A DNA stretch of 59,478 nt from Astrothelium macrocarpum (lineage: Eukaryota > Ascomycota > Dothideomycetes > Trypetheliales > Trypetheliaceae), in contig JAGEMR010000165.1 in assembly GCA_021030915.1 (NCBI GenBank), positions 1 to 59,478 on the forward strand, written 5' to 3'. Positions 43,832 through 56,300 of this stretch are shown piece after piece; the stretch's first letter is position 1; each line of letters begins with the position of its first letter. A program made the position numbers and the translations under genes. The notes under the pieces were generated by a model, which saw only the letters and a program-made list of their open reading frames with translations, searched no databases and was not told the DNA's origin.

Positions 43832-46700
43832 TTAACTTATAAGGTTGGTCTGTCGCTCTAAAAATAACAGTTTTGGTCGATCAGACTCAAAGGTGATCTC
43901 TTTCTGCGCCAATTCAATCTCTATATCAGCCGGGCCTTCCCGTAAATACTCCGTTTCACGGATAGAATCAATCACATGCTCGTACCATAGGTGCTTACCG
44001 TAGGCTTTCCTCAAGGTATTGATCATGAGAGCCTCGATGCAACACCAACAACGCTCGTAATATTCATCATCTACAAGACTAATCATAGCATTGCATTGAG
44101 CAAGGCTCATGAGCAAGGCTGCGACCCCTGGTTGCTGGTGGGCATGATCTGTTTGGTCGACGCAAGCAAAGTCCTGGCAGTAGTTAGATCTTATATAAAG
44201 GCATACATGTCAGTGAGATGAGACGTACTATCCAGATACATAATCTTTCAGGATCGATATTTGGATGAAGCTCTAAAAATTCTTTAAGTGCTCGCACCAT
44301 ACGATAGTATTGGGTACTGCGAGTTGTGTCCGGCGACTCGTCTGAGTGACTAAGTCCACGACCTTTAGCAATCCACCGGTAAGACAAGAAAATGATGAAA
44401 GCAGTCTCACTGCTGTCGTTCAGTCCTACAGTGACTTGGTGCGTGAAGCCATCGCTGGAACGCGGGATTTTGCCATGATGAAGAAAGTCATTGTAACGCA
44501 CAAACTTCAGGTGGTCGAACATACGCGCCTTTTCGTCTTCCTCGTTGAGCGTTTGGGCATAGACATGGCGAAGTTTTTCTAAACTAGGATCCTTATCAGC
44601 GTCAAGAAGGATCGGTCGAAGCTTATCTTGGAAGAGTTCTCTGTATCCCTTTCGAAGAACAGCTTCATACCGATGCCGGTCGAGTTTCTCTTCCGCCTCG
44701 AGTAGAAACTTCTGTCGTAGACCTTCTTCTATCACCTTTTGTGTCTGGATGTCACCGCTGTAAACAGCGCAGTCCAATGCAGAATAGCCCTGTTCATCTC
44801 TTAATTCCAGATCGGCTCCAGCATCGATCATTTCGCGTATATAGTCTCGATGCTCACTTGAAGGTTCTTTGCAAAGGGCGATGACTGGTGTGCACGTGTT
44901 CGGAGGGTTGAATTGTGCTAGAGCTTCTTCCGGATGGCCGCCGAAAAGCAAAGATCGGCCGTAAAAGCACCTCGCAAAAGCGATCTTAGTAGGATCATGT
45001 TGGCTGAGTTGGACGTTGAGGTTTTCCAGCGCACATTTAATAGCCTGATTGAAGTCTTTTTTTTGCATATAACACAGTGAAAGGCGTCCTAAGCCTATGG
45101 CTTCTCGCTGTAAAGCCCAGTCTTTCAGTTCTTCGTCGAGGACTAAACCATGTCGTCGACTTACTGCAACATCTTTCAGTTTTCGAGCTAGTTCGACTCG
45201 CTCATTGAGCTGAGTCAAGGCTATGTCCAAAAGCGAACTGTCCCCAGTAAGCGAGAGTTGATAGTTGACCATCCCCAAATTTCCTGCCGCACGACATATT
45301 TCGCGATCCAAATTCAGGTACTTTGCGGTATTGTATTCATCCTCACAAGCATCCTTTGCATCGTCCAAACGATCCATGTGCCGGTAGACTACCGCCAATT
45401 CGCCAGTAATTTCGACACGCTGCTGATTTCGTGGCATCTCGTTGCGGGCACTTTCCAAGGTTGAGCTGGCGAGTTGGTATCGACCCATCATCCTATAGGT
45501 ATGTCCAATCTTTCCCAGGATCGCGTATCGATAATGTGGAGCGCTCGAAAAATTCGAATTGGATTCGCAGATATGCAGGGCGCTGCGATATGATCGTAAC
45601 GCCTCCTCCCATTCGCCTTGCAAAGTATGCTGCACACCTTGCTCATACAACATTTCCCACATGCGTACAGATTCGACCATACTTGCAAGGGCGACCGCCG
45701 TTACGCTAGCAGGGTCCCGTTGTGTAGTATATGACGCCTCATTGGTTGGCCCCAGCACTGGCGCATCATGTTGGAACCCACGATGACTATCGAAGAAAAC
45801 CAGAGTTGCATGTAGGATATCAGGAGCGACCTCTGATCGATGTAATGTACCTGCGGGGACCGTGTATGTCATATTGCGCGCATGATTCTCGTCAGATTTT
45901 TCGACGACGCGGACCAGCTTGCCCTTGTTTACGATAGTGGAGGACGTCGGATGTGTCTTGTAGGTCTTGTCACTTTCCTTGCCGGTTTTAGCGTTCCAGG
46001 AAACGCCATACTCAGCATGTGTAGCAGCGTTTGCCTCCGTTGAGTGACTCTCGTACGTATGATCTCTGCCTTCGCCCGCTAAGATCCAACTCTGGACGAA
46101 CGGCTGATGCGCGTGAATGGATATATCAGCATTTCCTCGCTTTCCATCAGGCTGCCAAACGTGAAGACGAAAGAGTTCATCGATTTTACCATCGTCTATC
46201 AGACTCCAGAGCGGTACAACGAGGAACCCTTGCGAGCTGCGAGTCACAGAATAGAGTATCGATGTGCTCATCACGGCCTCCCGGACTAGAAGCCACACAA
46301 AATCAAGGTCCTTCGCATGCACGGTGGCATTCCGGCGTCCTGATTGGCGCAAGAATGCTATAGCAATAGCAAGATTTGTCCAATGCCTTTGGCTCTCCTC
46401 AAGAGCAAGCGATACGATATGAGAATGCCAAATGCGCAGAGTGAATTCGACATCATGATCGTGGAGATCTATCAATGCTATTTGAGCGCTGAATTTTGTT
46501 GTGAGAGCATGCGTGATACGCTCTACCTCAACATCGGCTGCTTTGGTGGCTACGGCAACTCCGTTCAGGCCACGTAAGACTGCCGACCATGGAATGCTGA
46601 TTTGGTCTTGAATTGAGATTTTCGACTCGGTCGGTGAGGTGGGCTCGTCGAGACTGCTGTCATCCAGATTCAGAGAGGGCGTTTCTATGATGTCAATCAT
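43832..46700 (-). CDS. Cupin-like / TPR / ankyrin / TIR-like multidomain protein
   Basis: Two exons give 937 residues: 44229-46700 and 43832-44173, intron 44174-44228. I use ATG 46700 (MIDIIETPS); a GTG-led extension is rejected. Order of parts: charged N-terminus; a cupin-like beta-rich segment at about 180-310 (FRLHVWQPDGKRG, HAHQPFVQSWILAGEGRDHTY, TYTVPAGTLHRSE, LVFFDSH); a tetratricopeptide array at about 345-595 (EWEEALRSYRSALHICE, LGKIGHTYRMMGRYQLASST, DFNQAIKCALENLNV); one or two ankyrin repeats at about 615-660 (GADLELRDEQGYSALDCAVYSG); and a C-terminal TIR-like domain from about 767 (AFIIFLSYRWI, LCIWIDFACVDQ across the splice, CNAMISLVDDEYYERCWCCIEALM). The combination suggests a signalling or self/non-self recognition protein. 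The TIR-like identification is by pattern, not proven. Confidence 0.78.
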
Positions 46701-47313
46701 TACTGAGCCAGGGCGCCGACAGACGCTTGTGGCCCCCACAGAATCTTGTCCGAAGCAGTTTACCGCGTGGATTAGAAAGCGCTACGTCAATTCGAAGGAA
46801 ACACGGTAATAATGGCGGAAAATTTCAGCATAGCCTTTCAAATCCAGACTGCGTGCAGCATGAGGTAGAATACGGAAATTACTGGGAGATAGAGAAATTT
46901 GCACAGGATAGGACAAGAAGCTTTGATAGAGACGCAGCGAGAGGGAAATGAGGCAGTAACTACACATGCGCGAGGAGCCCAGGTGTAGAAATAATTTGGA
47001 ATGCATGTTCGAAGAGAGAAGAACATCATCATAACACTAGAAAACAAAGCTAGAGTTAGCGTGAAGCTCGAAGCTTGAAGCTAGGGAAATAGTCACATTA
47101 TCAGCTCTGTTGCTTGCTCCTTGTGGTTCGTCTGTCAAACTAGACATGCAGACCCATATGTGAGGCAAAGCCGGAAAGCGGGGAGAGTTCGTTGTTGCCT
47201 GGAACATGGCGTTCACCACCGCTTCGCACGTCAGGAAACAGTCATTTCGACTGATCCTCCTTCTCACGGGGCATGACACTTTATTTCTTAAAGCTTGTCA
47301 CGCTCTGTAAGCA
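46701..47313. promoter_or_regulatory. Bidirectional promoter region of TIR-like and HD genes
   Basis: About 610 bases between divergent start codons. No coding frame supported; presumed promoters of both genes. Confidence 0.45.
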
Positions 47314-47949
47314 ATGGAGCAAATCGTTGACAGGGTTCAGAAATATGTTGCTGAGTACATGAGCCAATTTGATGCTTCACACGACTTCCATCATATCAAA
47401 CGTGTACTGGATCTCGCCCAGACCATCGAAGCCCGGGAACGGAAATTAAACCAGAACAAACACTATCGGTCTGATCTTGTAATCCTTAGTAGTCTTTTAC
47501 ACGATGTTGGAGACGAAAAATACGTCAAGCCCGGCCAAGACGGCAAGACCATGGCCGAAGAAATACTTGTGAGCTTCGGTGTGGAGATGAGGATTGCTAA
47601 AGATGTTCAAAGTATCGTAAATCACGTCTCGTTTGGTGAAGAAAGTGATAATCCTATCAAAATACAAGAATGTCTTGTTCAATATCCCGAATTGGGTATC
47701 GTTCAAGACGCGGATCGGCTGGACGCAATTGGAGCTGTGGGAGTTGCAAGATGTTTTGCGTACACAGGAGCCAAGGGACACAACAGTTTGCAAGATGGGA
47801 TCGATCATTTCCAAGACAAGCTCACAAAACTCGAGGCAATGATGAAGACTGAGTCAGGTAGACAAATGGCTGCAGTCCGGACCGAGAGGTTAAATGTGTT
47901 CCGAGACTGGTGGATAGACGAAGTTGGCTTGCAACAGGACGGAATATGA
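47314..47949 (+). CDS. HD-domain metal-dependent phosphohydrolase (YpgQ/YedJ-like)
   Basis: Single-exon protein of 211 residues. The HD fold is complete: SHDFHHIKRV with H23/H26-type ligands, the HD doublet LLHDVGD (H63, D64), a conserved NHVSFGEES, and the distal aspartate in QDADRLDAIGAVG (around D132-D137). The length and the QDADxLDAIGAxG motif match the small HD hydrolases related to bacterial YpgQ/YedJ, which include nucleotide pyrophosphohydrolases. It is cytosolic by absence of signals. Divergent from the TIR-like gene; a functional link (nucleotide-type signal turnover) would be speculation. Confidence 0.88.
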   Translation: MEQIVDRVQKYVAEYMSQFDASHDFHHIKRVLDLAQTIEARERKLNQNKHYRSDLVILSSLLHDVGDEKYVKPGQDGKTMAEEILVSFGVEMRIAKDVQSIVNHVSFGEESDNPIKIQECLVQYPELGIVQDADRLDAIGAVGVARCFAYTGAKGHNSLQDGIDHFQDKLTKLEAMMKTESGRQMAAVRTERLNVFRDWWIDEVGLQQDGI

Positions 47950-48704
47950 TGTCCGTGAACCATTTTGGTCATCTCTATATCCAATTTCTTGTTAGAACAA
48001 TCGATTTCCAGGGTTACATTCTAATTAGTTCTGGAGTCAATCTTAGGAATCGCTTACTGTGAGCTTGACAGCCTAAGGATCTTCATCTTCATTCAAATCA
48101 GCACTGACTTGACATTTTCCATGTTCCAAAATCGATGTAAATAGCCCTTTAAAAAGTCACAATATGATGATTCAATGCACCCAAACGAGAGATTAACGCC
48201 ATCGCTACCAGCCACTGCTCCGATTTACCAGCCACTTTTCAGGATGCCAAACCTCCGCTGTGCTCCGTAGCTCACACTCTGCTTCAATACCTAAAGTCTC
48301 TGATTGTAGCTCTACATCGACTCCTCCCTCTGTGCTCCAGTATATTTTTCAACCCTACGCAAGAAAGGACAGAACGCACCTGGGCTTCGCAGGCCAAAGG
48401 TCCGGACCAGACTATCCTGGCAGATTTGCTAGGTGAGAGATTGGTGTTGAGATCCTCATCTACGCTCAATGCGTTGGCGTAGAGCTTTGTCAACCGTTCA
48501 GGACGAACATGCTTTCGCGTCGCAATGACACCGTTCTTTGCTGTCTGGCTTGATATCTACGTGTATGACGCTTCTCCCTCAAACCTTTTAACTCTTATGT
48601 ATCCTCCCCTGTCCTGATCATTTGATCAACATGACTGTTCCTTCTTCTGTTTTTGTTTCACGATAACTCAAACAGAAAGTTAATGGAGACATAAACATGT
48701 CATG
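47950..48704. other. Intergenic, no gene seen
   Basis: Short frames such as 48284-48493 (minus) have no recognisable features. The sequence could include the 3' end of the decayed reductase. Confidence 0.4.
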
Positions 48705-49220
48705 CACTTGACTGCAACCCGAGAAAGCTATCATGATTGTCTGATGGTGCTCCGCAGCTATCCTTTCCCAAATCGCTTCAATCATTTTCGCGGCCTTTGC
48801 ATCGAGCGGTCCCTTCTTGATCCGAGCCACAATCTTATGCAACTATTCTTCAGTCCTCTCACCTAAAACTAGAACATCGCCCCGGGCACCGTCAAGTTTG
48901 GAAGGCTGCATGACCACCGATGCGCCATCTCGATACCAGAAAATCCCTTCTCCTTTGCCAGTTCGTTCCAAGTACCAAGGCCGTCTTAAAGCGATTCCCT
49001 CCTACACAAGCTATTTCATATCTTGCCGTAGGGTTTATCCCTGGTACAGCAGCACCTACCTCCGCTTCGAAGCACATCAGATATCTTAGTCAAGAATCCG
49101 CCGGCACTGGGACTATAGGTGTAGAAGGCGAGGCTGTGTTTACGGAGCATAGGAAAGAGCTCTGTCCCGGTGCTTCGTGCGGATGCGCTGTAGTTCCCTC
49201 GATAAACAGTCGGCAAGACA
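48705..49220 (-). pseudogene. Aldo-keto reductase relic (AKR7-like), split by transposons
   Basis: On the minus strand, starting at the transposon boundary, reading shifts between frames but gives clear aldo-keto reductase pieces in order: YVLPTVYRGNYSA, TELFPMLRKHSLAFYTYSPS, AGGFLTK, SDVLRSGGR, KPYGKI, WNELAKEKGFSGIEMAHRWV, SKLDGARGDVLVLG, RIKKGPLDAKAAKMIEAIWE. These correspond to the C-terminal half of an AKR7-type enzyme. In-frame stops interrupt it (TGA after KPYGKI, TAA after RRESL, TAG before LHKIVARI). The 5' half is absent because a transposon begins exactly at 49221-49223. Confidence 0.75.
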
Positions 49221-49222
49221 TA

Positions 49223-52200
49223 GGGACGGAGCGCCATAGCGCATAGTGGCTCAAAACGGCTCATAATTTCGCCGAAAATGTTCCGTACACACAAATCCCC
49301 ACCAAATTGACATGGTGGTGAGAATTTATCAAAGCAAATCCGTCATTTCAGCTGTTATTATCTAATTCGGAAAGTATGAAACTGTTGCGCGTGAAAATTT
49401 GGTGTTTTATTAATTGTTCTATTCAGCGCGTTTATAGCACCTTATATCTCGTCCTTTATTATCTCTCGAACACTTTCGTCACGAAATAATCAATCGTTAC
49501 GAAACTGGATCAACGAATAAAAAGATATTGAAATGGCTACAATAATAGAAAGGGTTAAATTCATTATCGATCAGTATATTAAAAAGACGGTTCCAATAAT
49601 GGAATATATTGAAATAGCCAAAAATGGATTCGAAAAAGAAATCAGTTATTCATACATTCGTGATTTTGATATATTTCGACTTCAACTGGTCTGATGAGAA
49701 GATATTTTTTATTCTTCAATAACACGGTTTCTATTTAAAATTACGTTATTTTCAATAATTAAAATATTTCTGGAATATTCGTCGAAAAATTATTAATGAA
49801 GATATTGAATAGAAGAATTGATAAATTGAACAAATTATCAGATATGAGATATAATAAAGTCATATTGAGAATTACGGTCATGGACTGTTATACATATATA
49901 TTCGTTCCTCATTATAAATATTCATTTCACGAAATTATCTCTGAAATATTTTTTATCAAATCTATTTATACGGATTTTAATATCATAATCAGAAATATAA
50001 TATGAATTGAATTTTTTATATTTTTAATGACCCGAATTATATTTAATCAATTGATGTTTATTATAAATTAAAATAATACAAAATAAAGATATATATTATT
50101 ATTGATTCGTATTCAAAATTCATTATTTGAATATATATTAATATAAACGTTTTTATTCAAATTAATATCTATAAATAATATTTTGATATAATAGATGAAT
50201 ATAAATTTCAGTCTGAAATTATTTGATATGATTAAAATATGAAAATAATAATAATAACTGATATTTATTATCAAATTTAATGAATTTCATTTAATAAATA
50301 TAATTTTCTTTTTATTGATATTATTTAATACGGTATTAATAAAATAAATCAGCGAATTAAAATTTAATAAAATTAATTCATTAAAATTTCTATAAATAAA
50401 TGAAGAATATATTTTAAATGATTCGAGAAAAATAATTTATATCATAATAATTCTATTAAATAAATTATATTACAAATTATTTATTTTTCTATTATTCGTC
50501 AGATTATTTATAATTTTATAAGAATTTGGAATAATCATATAATACGAAAATAATGATAGAATTATATTATTTCTGATAAATCATTCTTTTTATGAATCCA
50601 TTTAATTATAAATGATATAAAAAATTATCGAATTAATATTAAATCTAATATAATTAATTCATAATGAGAAATTATAAATAAATATAATAAATTCATTATT
50701 ATTAATAAATAAATAATAATAAACGAAATTAATTCTAAATAGATTTTAATATATATCTTTTTTCAATTATATATAAATAATATTATTAATAATTTTAGAA
50801 TTAAAATTGATTTAATGATATTATAATTATCACGTAATTCAAATTTAAATAATTCAATATCAATCAATAATTATAATTTCATATATATATTTATCTTCTA
50901 TTACAAGAAATATTTTTAAATCATATAATTATTGATAATTAAAATTCTAAATTATAAAAATTAATTTCTTTATATAAAATAATAAATTATATTCTATCAA
51001 AATATATCGTCGAATAATTTCAGAATAATAATAATGAATTATTTATAAATAGAATAAATAAAAAAAATGAAATTTTTAATATTAAAATTGATTCAGAAAA
51101 TTTAAAAAAGATTGATTTTAAAAATTCAAATAAAATAATATAAAATATTAAATCATATTAGATTAATTTTAATATCAAATAAATTTCATTTTAAAAAATA
51201 TTAAAAATTTTTTTTTTTTATATAATTTATATGAAAAAAAAAAATTGATATTTTTGAATCAAAAAATCGGAATAAAAATGATATTTTTTAAAATATATTG
51301 ATTCTTTTATATAAATTGATATATTATTTGTATAAAATAGATATATTTTTTATCAAAATTAATTTATTTTATATTAATATATATATTTATATATGATTAT
51401 ATATATTTTCATTTATCATATTTTTCAAATTTTCGATTAAATTTAAAGAATTTTGATATTTTCAATTTTCTATTTTATATAATTTATTAATAATAATGAA
51501 TTTCGATTTTTATAAAAAAATCAATCATTTATAAAAATTCAAAAAAATTTTACGGAAAATTTTAAAATGAATTCATATTCAAATTTTTTAATATCATGAA
51601 ATAATTCTTATTCTAAACGATCAGAAATTTTTATATATATTGGAAATTCGACTTTTAAAGGCTGGATTTGGTATCGTTATTGTAAAATTGAAGATTCTGA
51701 GACTGTTCCTCCATCATCAAATCAATTTTCTTCATCAATTTAATCTCCTTTATAATCTATTCCAATGGATAGCCAATTCGGACATATTTCTGAAGACTTT
51801 GTTATTATTCCTGGAATCGTTATTACCGGTGATATTACCAGCATTTGTGGCCCACGGCGATATCAACGAATGAAAGAGACTGAATTTCAGCGTCAATAAT
51901 TTATTATTTTCACATCAAAAAGAAATCCAAATTAATCACATACCGGCGTCAATCTAGGTCTGACACGAACAGATTCAGATTCTCAAATATCATAATCTGA
52001 ATCAGCTTCTTTATTAATTATTAATATTCGTATTATTTCCATTTCTATTCTTAATCAAATAAACGCTGATATTTCAAATTATGAAATGATTAAATCAGAA
52101 CTGAAATATGAATTAATTAAATTATTTCAAATAAAAAATTGAATGAATTCTTTTAATATTAATCTTTTTAATAATTATGATTCGTTTATTAATATTTTAT

Positions 52201-53324
52201 TGAATTATTTTTAAAAAATTAATAATAAAAAAATAATAAAAATAATTATTTGTAAATCTTTTAATGAATTAATTATTATTCATCAATTAATTATTAAATA
52301 AATAATCAAAATTTCTATTATTGATTCTATAAAATTTGATATAAATGAATTTTAATATTATAATATTTATGAATTATTCGAAATATATTTATAAAATAAA
52401 AATTTGGATATATATATCGTATATTTATATATATTTTTTGATAATAATAAATAGAAAAAATTCGAAATTTATCAAAAGAATAAATTTTTAAAAAAGGTCA
52501 AATAAAAGATTCGAAATATAATAAAGAACAATTTATTCATTCGATTATATAAAATAAAAAATAAAGAATTCCGAATATCATTTGATTTTAATCAAAATGA
52601 TATAAATATAATTTAATTAATTGAATTTTATTCTAATCAGATTAATTTCAGATTTTCAAATGATTATTATTATTATCAGATTCATTTTCTGATTTCCGGC
52701 GAAAATGATTGAAATAATGATTTTATGAAATAATTAAAAATTAAATAATTGAAGATCAAATAATTGAGAATTGAATTAATCGTGGTTTATCTGAATCGAT
52801 TTTATCAAATTTATCGTCTCTTAGCGAAATTATGAACCGTTCCATTAATAAATAATAAAAAACAATCTCAGAAGGAGGAATTATAATAGGTTCAGAAGAA
52901 GGTTTGGATATAATAGGTTCAGGAGGAGGTTCAATAACAGGTTCAGGAGGAGGTTCAGAAGGAGATTCAACAATAGCAGGTTCAAAAGGAAGTCGTTCAA
53001 AAGCCTCAGGAGGTCGTTCAGCAGTCTCAGGAGATTCAATAAAAGGCTCAGGAGGCTCAGGAGGTTCAGTAAGGATAACACGAAGTGGCCGGCTCTCGAA
53101 ACAGCCTGATTTGGATAAACGAGATGGTCAAACATTTCGTTGAGAGCCAAATTTGAATAACTTCAGTTTCATTTTTTCCGAATTAGACAATAAAAGCTAG
53201 AAACACGAATTTATTTTATTGATTTCTCATCACTATGTCAATTTGGTGGGGATTTGTGTGTGCGGAACATCTTCGGCGAAATTATGAGCCGTTTTGAGCC
53301 ACTATGCGCTATGGCGCTCCGTCA
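49223..53324. mobile_element. Long-TIR TA-target DNA transposon, about 4.1 kb, unclassified
   Basis: Terminal inverted repeats of about 95 bases: left about 49223-49320, right about 53230-53324. Inward they read GACGGAGCGCCATAGCGCAT, then GGCTCAAAACGGCTCATAAT and on to CCCCACCAAATTGACAT. Only transitions and one small difference at the very tip separate the two. TA lies outside each end (49221-49222, 53325-53326). Both TIRs can be read as the same peptide (RNIFGEIMSRFEPLCAMAL), a side effect of the repeat. The interior is AT-saturated; less mutated patches are at 51640-51990 and 52860-53143. I found no recognisable transposase, so the family is open. Confidence 0.7.
52860..53143 (+). repeat. 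GGTTCAGGAGGA-type low-complexity repeat, possible coding fragment
   Basis: Irregular repeats of GGTTCAGGAGGAGGTTCA and variants encode a Gly/Ser-rich run (GSGGGSITGSGGGSEGDS) followed by RITRSGRLSKQPDLDKR before a stop at 53143. It lies inside the long-TIR element and is far less AT-rich than its surroundings. The TRSGR tail resembles linker sequence found in transposon polyproteins, but this is weak. Confidence 0.5.
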
Positions 53325-53326
53325 TA

Positions 53327-56300
53327 GGGGTTTTCTCGGCTGTGTGCACGGTTGCACTGCGTGCACACTCAACCAAATTCTCAATACCATGAATTCAAAT
53401 TTAAATATTTCAACAACCATAATAATAATTAATATGAAATTAATTTTAAAATATAGCTGAATTTCACATAAATAAGAATTATCGCAAATTTTAATTATTA
53501 AAATATTATAGATATTATTATTAATGTTAAGAACAATTAAAATAAGAAATCGCATCAATCTCATTCAAATATTTCTTATCATTCAATATCATATTTTGAA
53601 ATTTTTTAATTAATATAATTCTTTTTTATTATGATTAATTATATTATTTTATTTCATTTTAGAATTATTTTATATTAATTCGTTATTTCTGAATCTTCTT
53701 CCGTTATTATTATTCAATTTCATATTATTATTTTTATTTCTTTTGAATTTTCTCATAAACGCATCGATTTTAAATTTTTATTTCAATTTTTATTTATTTA
53801 ATAATTTATTATTCGAATTTTTATATCTTCTATTATTATTTTTTATATTTCTCTTTTTTCTTCTTTTATTATTATTATTTATGAATGAATTATATTTTAT
53901 TAAAATTCCAGAATTATATTTCATCATATTCTATAAATATTTCAATAATTTTATAATATTTTATATATTTTTATTCCAATTTCATTATTTTTTTAAAATT
54001 TTAATTCTCATATTTAATAATATTATTTTTTATTTTCATTTTAATATATTTAATTATAAATTAATCCAATTTTTTTATAATTTAAAAATTTATATATAAT
54101 TCCAAATTTGATCTAAAATAATATCAATAAATATTTATAATTCGTATAAAAGATTCTAATTTATTAAATTTATATAAAAATATTACGATTATCGAATTAA
54201 TATTTGATTAAATATCATTAACGTACAACACAATTGAGTTGGCCACCCAATTGGATTGGCCACTTTTCCGCACTCTCATACGAAGAACTTAAATAATTCA
54301 ATCACAATAATATAAATTTTTTTACATTATTCAGAATTCTCTTCCTCAGATGTATCTTTAATTATAATACAGGTGCGCGTATTATATCCAGATTTATTGC
54401 AGTTATTATATTATCATTTATCTATTTTTGACATTTTTATACGATTACCATTTTCACCTATTTTTTATTATATTATCTATTTAGACCCTTTCTGAATTTG
54501 TAGATTCTGTCCATTTTGTATAGAAAGAGATCCTTCTTCTAATAGACGGGTTTTTTTAATCTTCTGACGTCGGTTAAATTTTTGATTTATCATATGAAAT
54601 ATTTGATTCTTTTTTTTCAAAATAATAAATTGATATATTATTATAATTGTATTATATGAAAATTGGTCAATAATAGATAAAAATTCAGATGGGGAATTGT
54701 TCTAATATTATATAATTCGGTTTCTAATATATTCATTTTAAGATTGCGTTTTAATGGGGTTATATGATATCTTTGATTTCCAAAAAAGGGGGAATTCAAA
54801 TAAATTTCCAGAGAATATAAATATATATAATTTCATATTCAATTATGAAATTATATATTCTGAATCGTATGATATAAATTCTATTCTTCGAAAATTTCTT
54901 TGAATATTTGATTCTATTATAATAATTTGAAAAATTTTATAAAACGTTGAAAAGAAATCTTCTTTTAAAATATAAATGATATATATTTATATGAGATTAT
55001 TAATTATTTGACCGTACGCGCGTTTTAATACACGAAAATAGTCTATATCAAATAATTATAATTTATATAATGAATAAAAAGATATATAAAAAATAATAAT
55101 ATTATTCTTTTAATAAAATAATTCAAAATCAATTAAATAATGATTTTCGTATTTATTAAAAATAAAAAAATAATATATATTTATTATACGATTTATAATA
55201 TATCGATTGAAATATTGAATCTAATCTAGATTTTATTCATTTATTATTCAATCATTATCTGATATAATAATTATCCAATTATATGATAATGGATTATTTT
55301 GATATCAAAATGAGAGGTAATTTTTGTCTATAATAATGATATATAACGGAATAATATAATCCAATATATTCATATTTTGAATTATTATTATTCATTTTCG
55401 ATTATTTTATTAAATCATATAAGATTTTTCACATTTTTCAGTATTAATAATAATCATTTCTGACGAAATTTGGCCTATCAAAAATTCCGTTTCATCAAAA
55501 TTATAAATATCCTTTTTTTAAATATCAAATTAGTCAATTATATATCATACGAGATTAAATCATTCATGAAATTTGTCAGAATTTTTATATTGGATTTTTT
55601 GATAATCGATTCTATGATTAAAATATATATATAATTTAGATTATTATTATACGAAATTAAAAATCCAATTCTTATTTATATATAACGTATTATGATCGTG
55701 TAATAATTAATTCGTCATATTTTTAATATTATTATATCGGAAAAGAAATGATCGCGAATTTAAATCAAATATATATCGTACGAATATCTATTCTTCTAAT
55801 TTAATGAATTTTTAATAAAGATATTGAATATCATATTATAAAGATTTTTCGTATTTTCGATTTTGAAATATTATACAAAAAATTTTATAAATAATTATTA
55901 TACGACGAATATTTAATTTAGAATTCTTTTGAAACGTTTGAAATACAAGAATAAGATCATTTTTTTTCCAGATTTGAATCATAATAGAATGTGGGAAAAA
56001 AATGGATTTAAATTGAATTATACGAAAATGCGGAAAAGTGGCCAATCCAATTGGGTGGCCAACTCAATTGTGTTGTACGTTATTGGATTAAATAAATGAA
56101 AATTTATTTTAAATCATTTATTAATAATATTTTGAATAATAAAAATTTCTTATTATATTGATCAGAATATATCAAAAAAATTATTTTTAATAAACCGATT
56201 AATATTTTAATTTTGATATATTCATTCATTCAAATATTTTATATAATAAATTATTAATAAATTAAATAAATTTATATTTAATAATTAAAAATGATGAATT

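Noticed and set aside
49016..49294. Two frames sharing RNIFGEIMSRFEPLCAMAL (49016-49294 minus, 53254-53460 plus) as paralogous genes
   Set aside because: The shared peptide is translated from the two inverted terminal repeats of the long-TIR transposon.
53743..54099. Hydrophobic Phe/Leu/Ile-rich frames such as 53743-54099, 57749-58033 and 219-503 as membrane proteins
   Set aside because: They are by-products of AT-saturated transposon DNA (TTT/TTA/ATT codons) and have related copies inside repeats; real transposase traces lie on the other strand.
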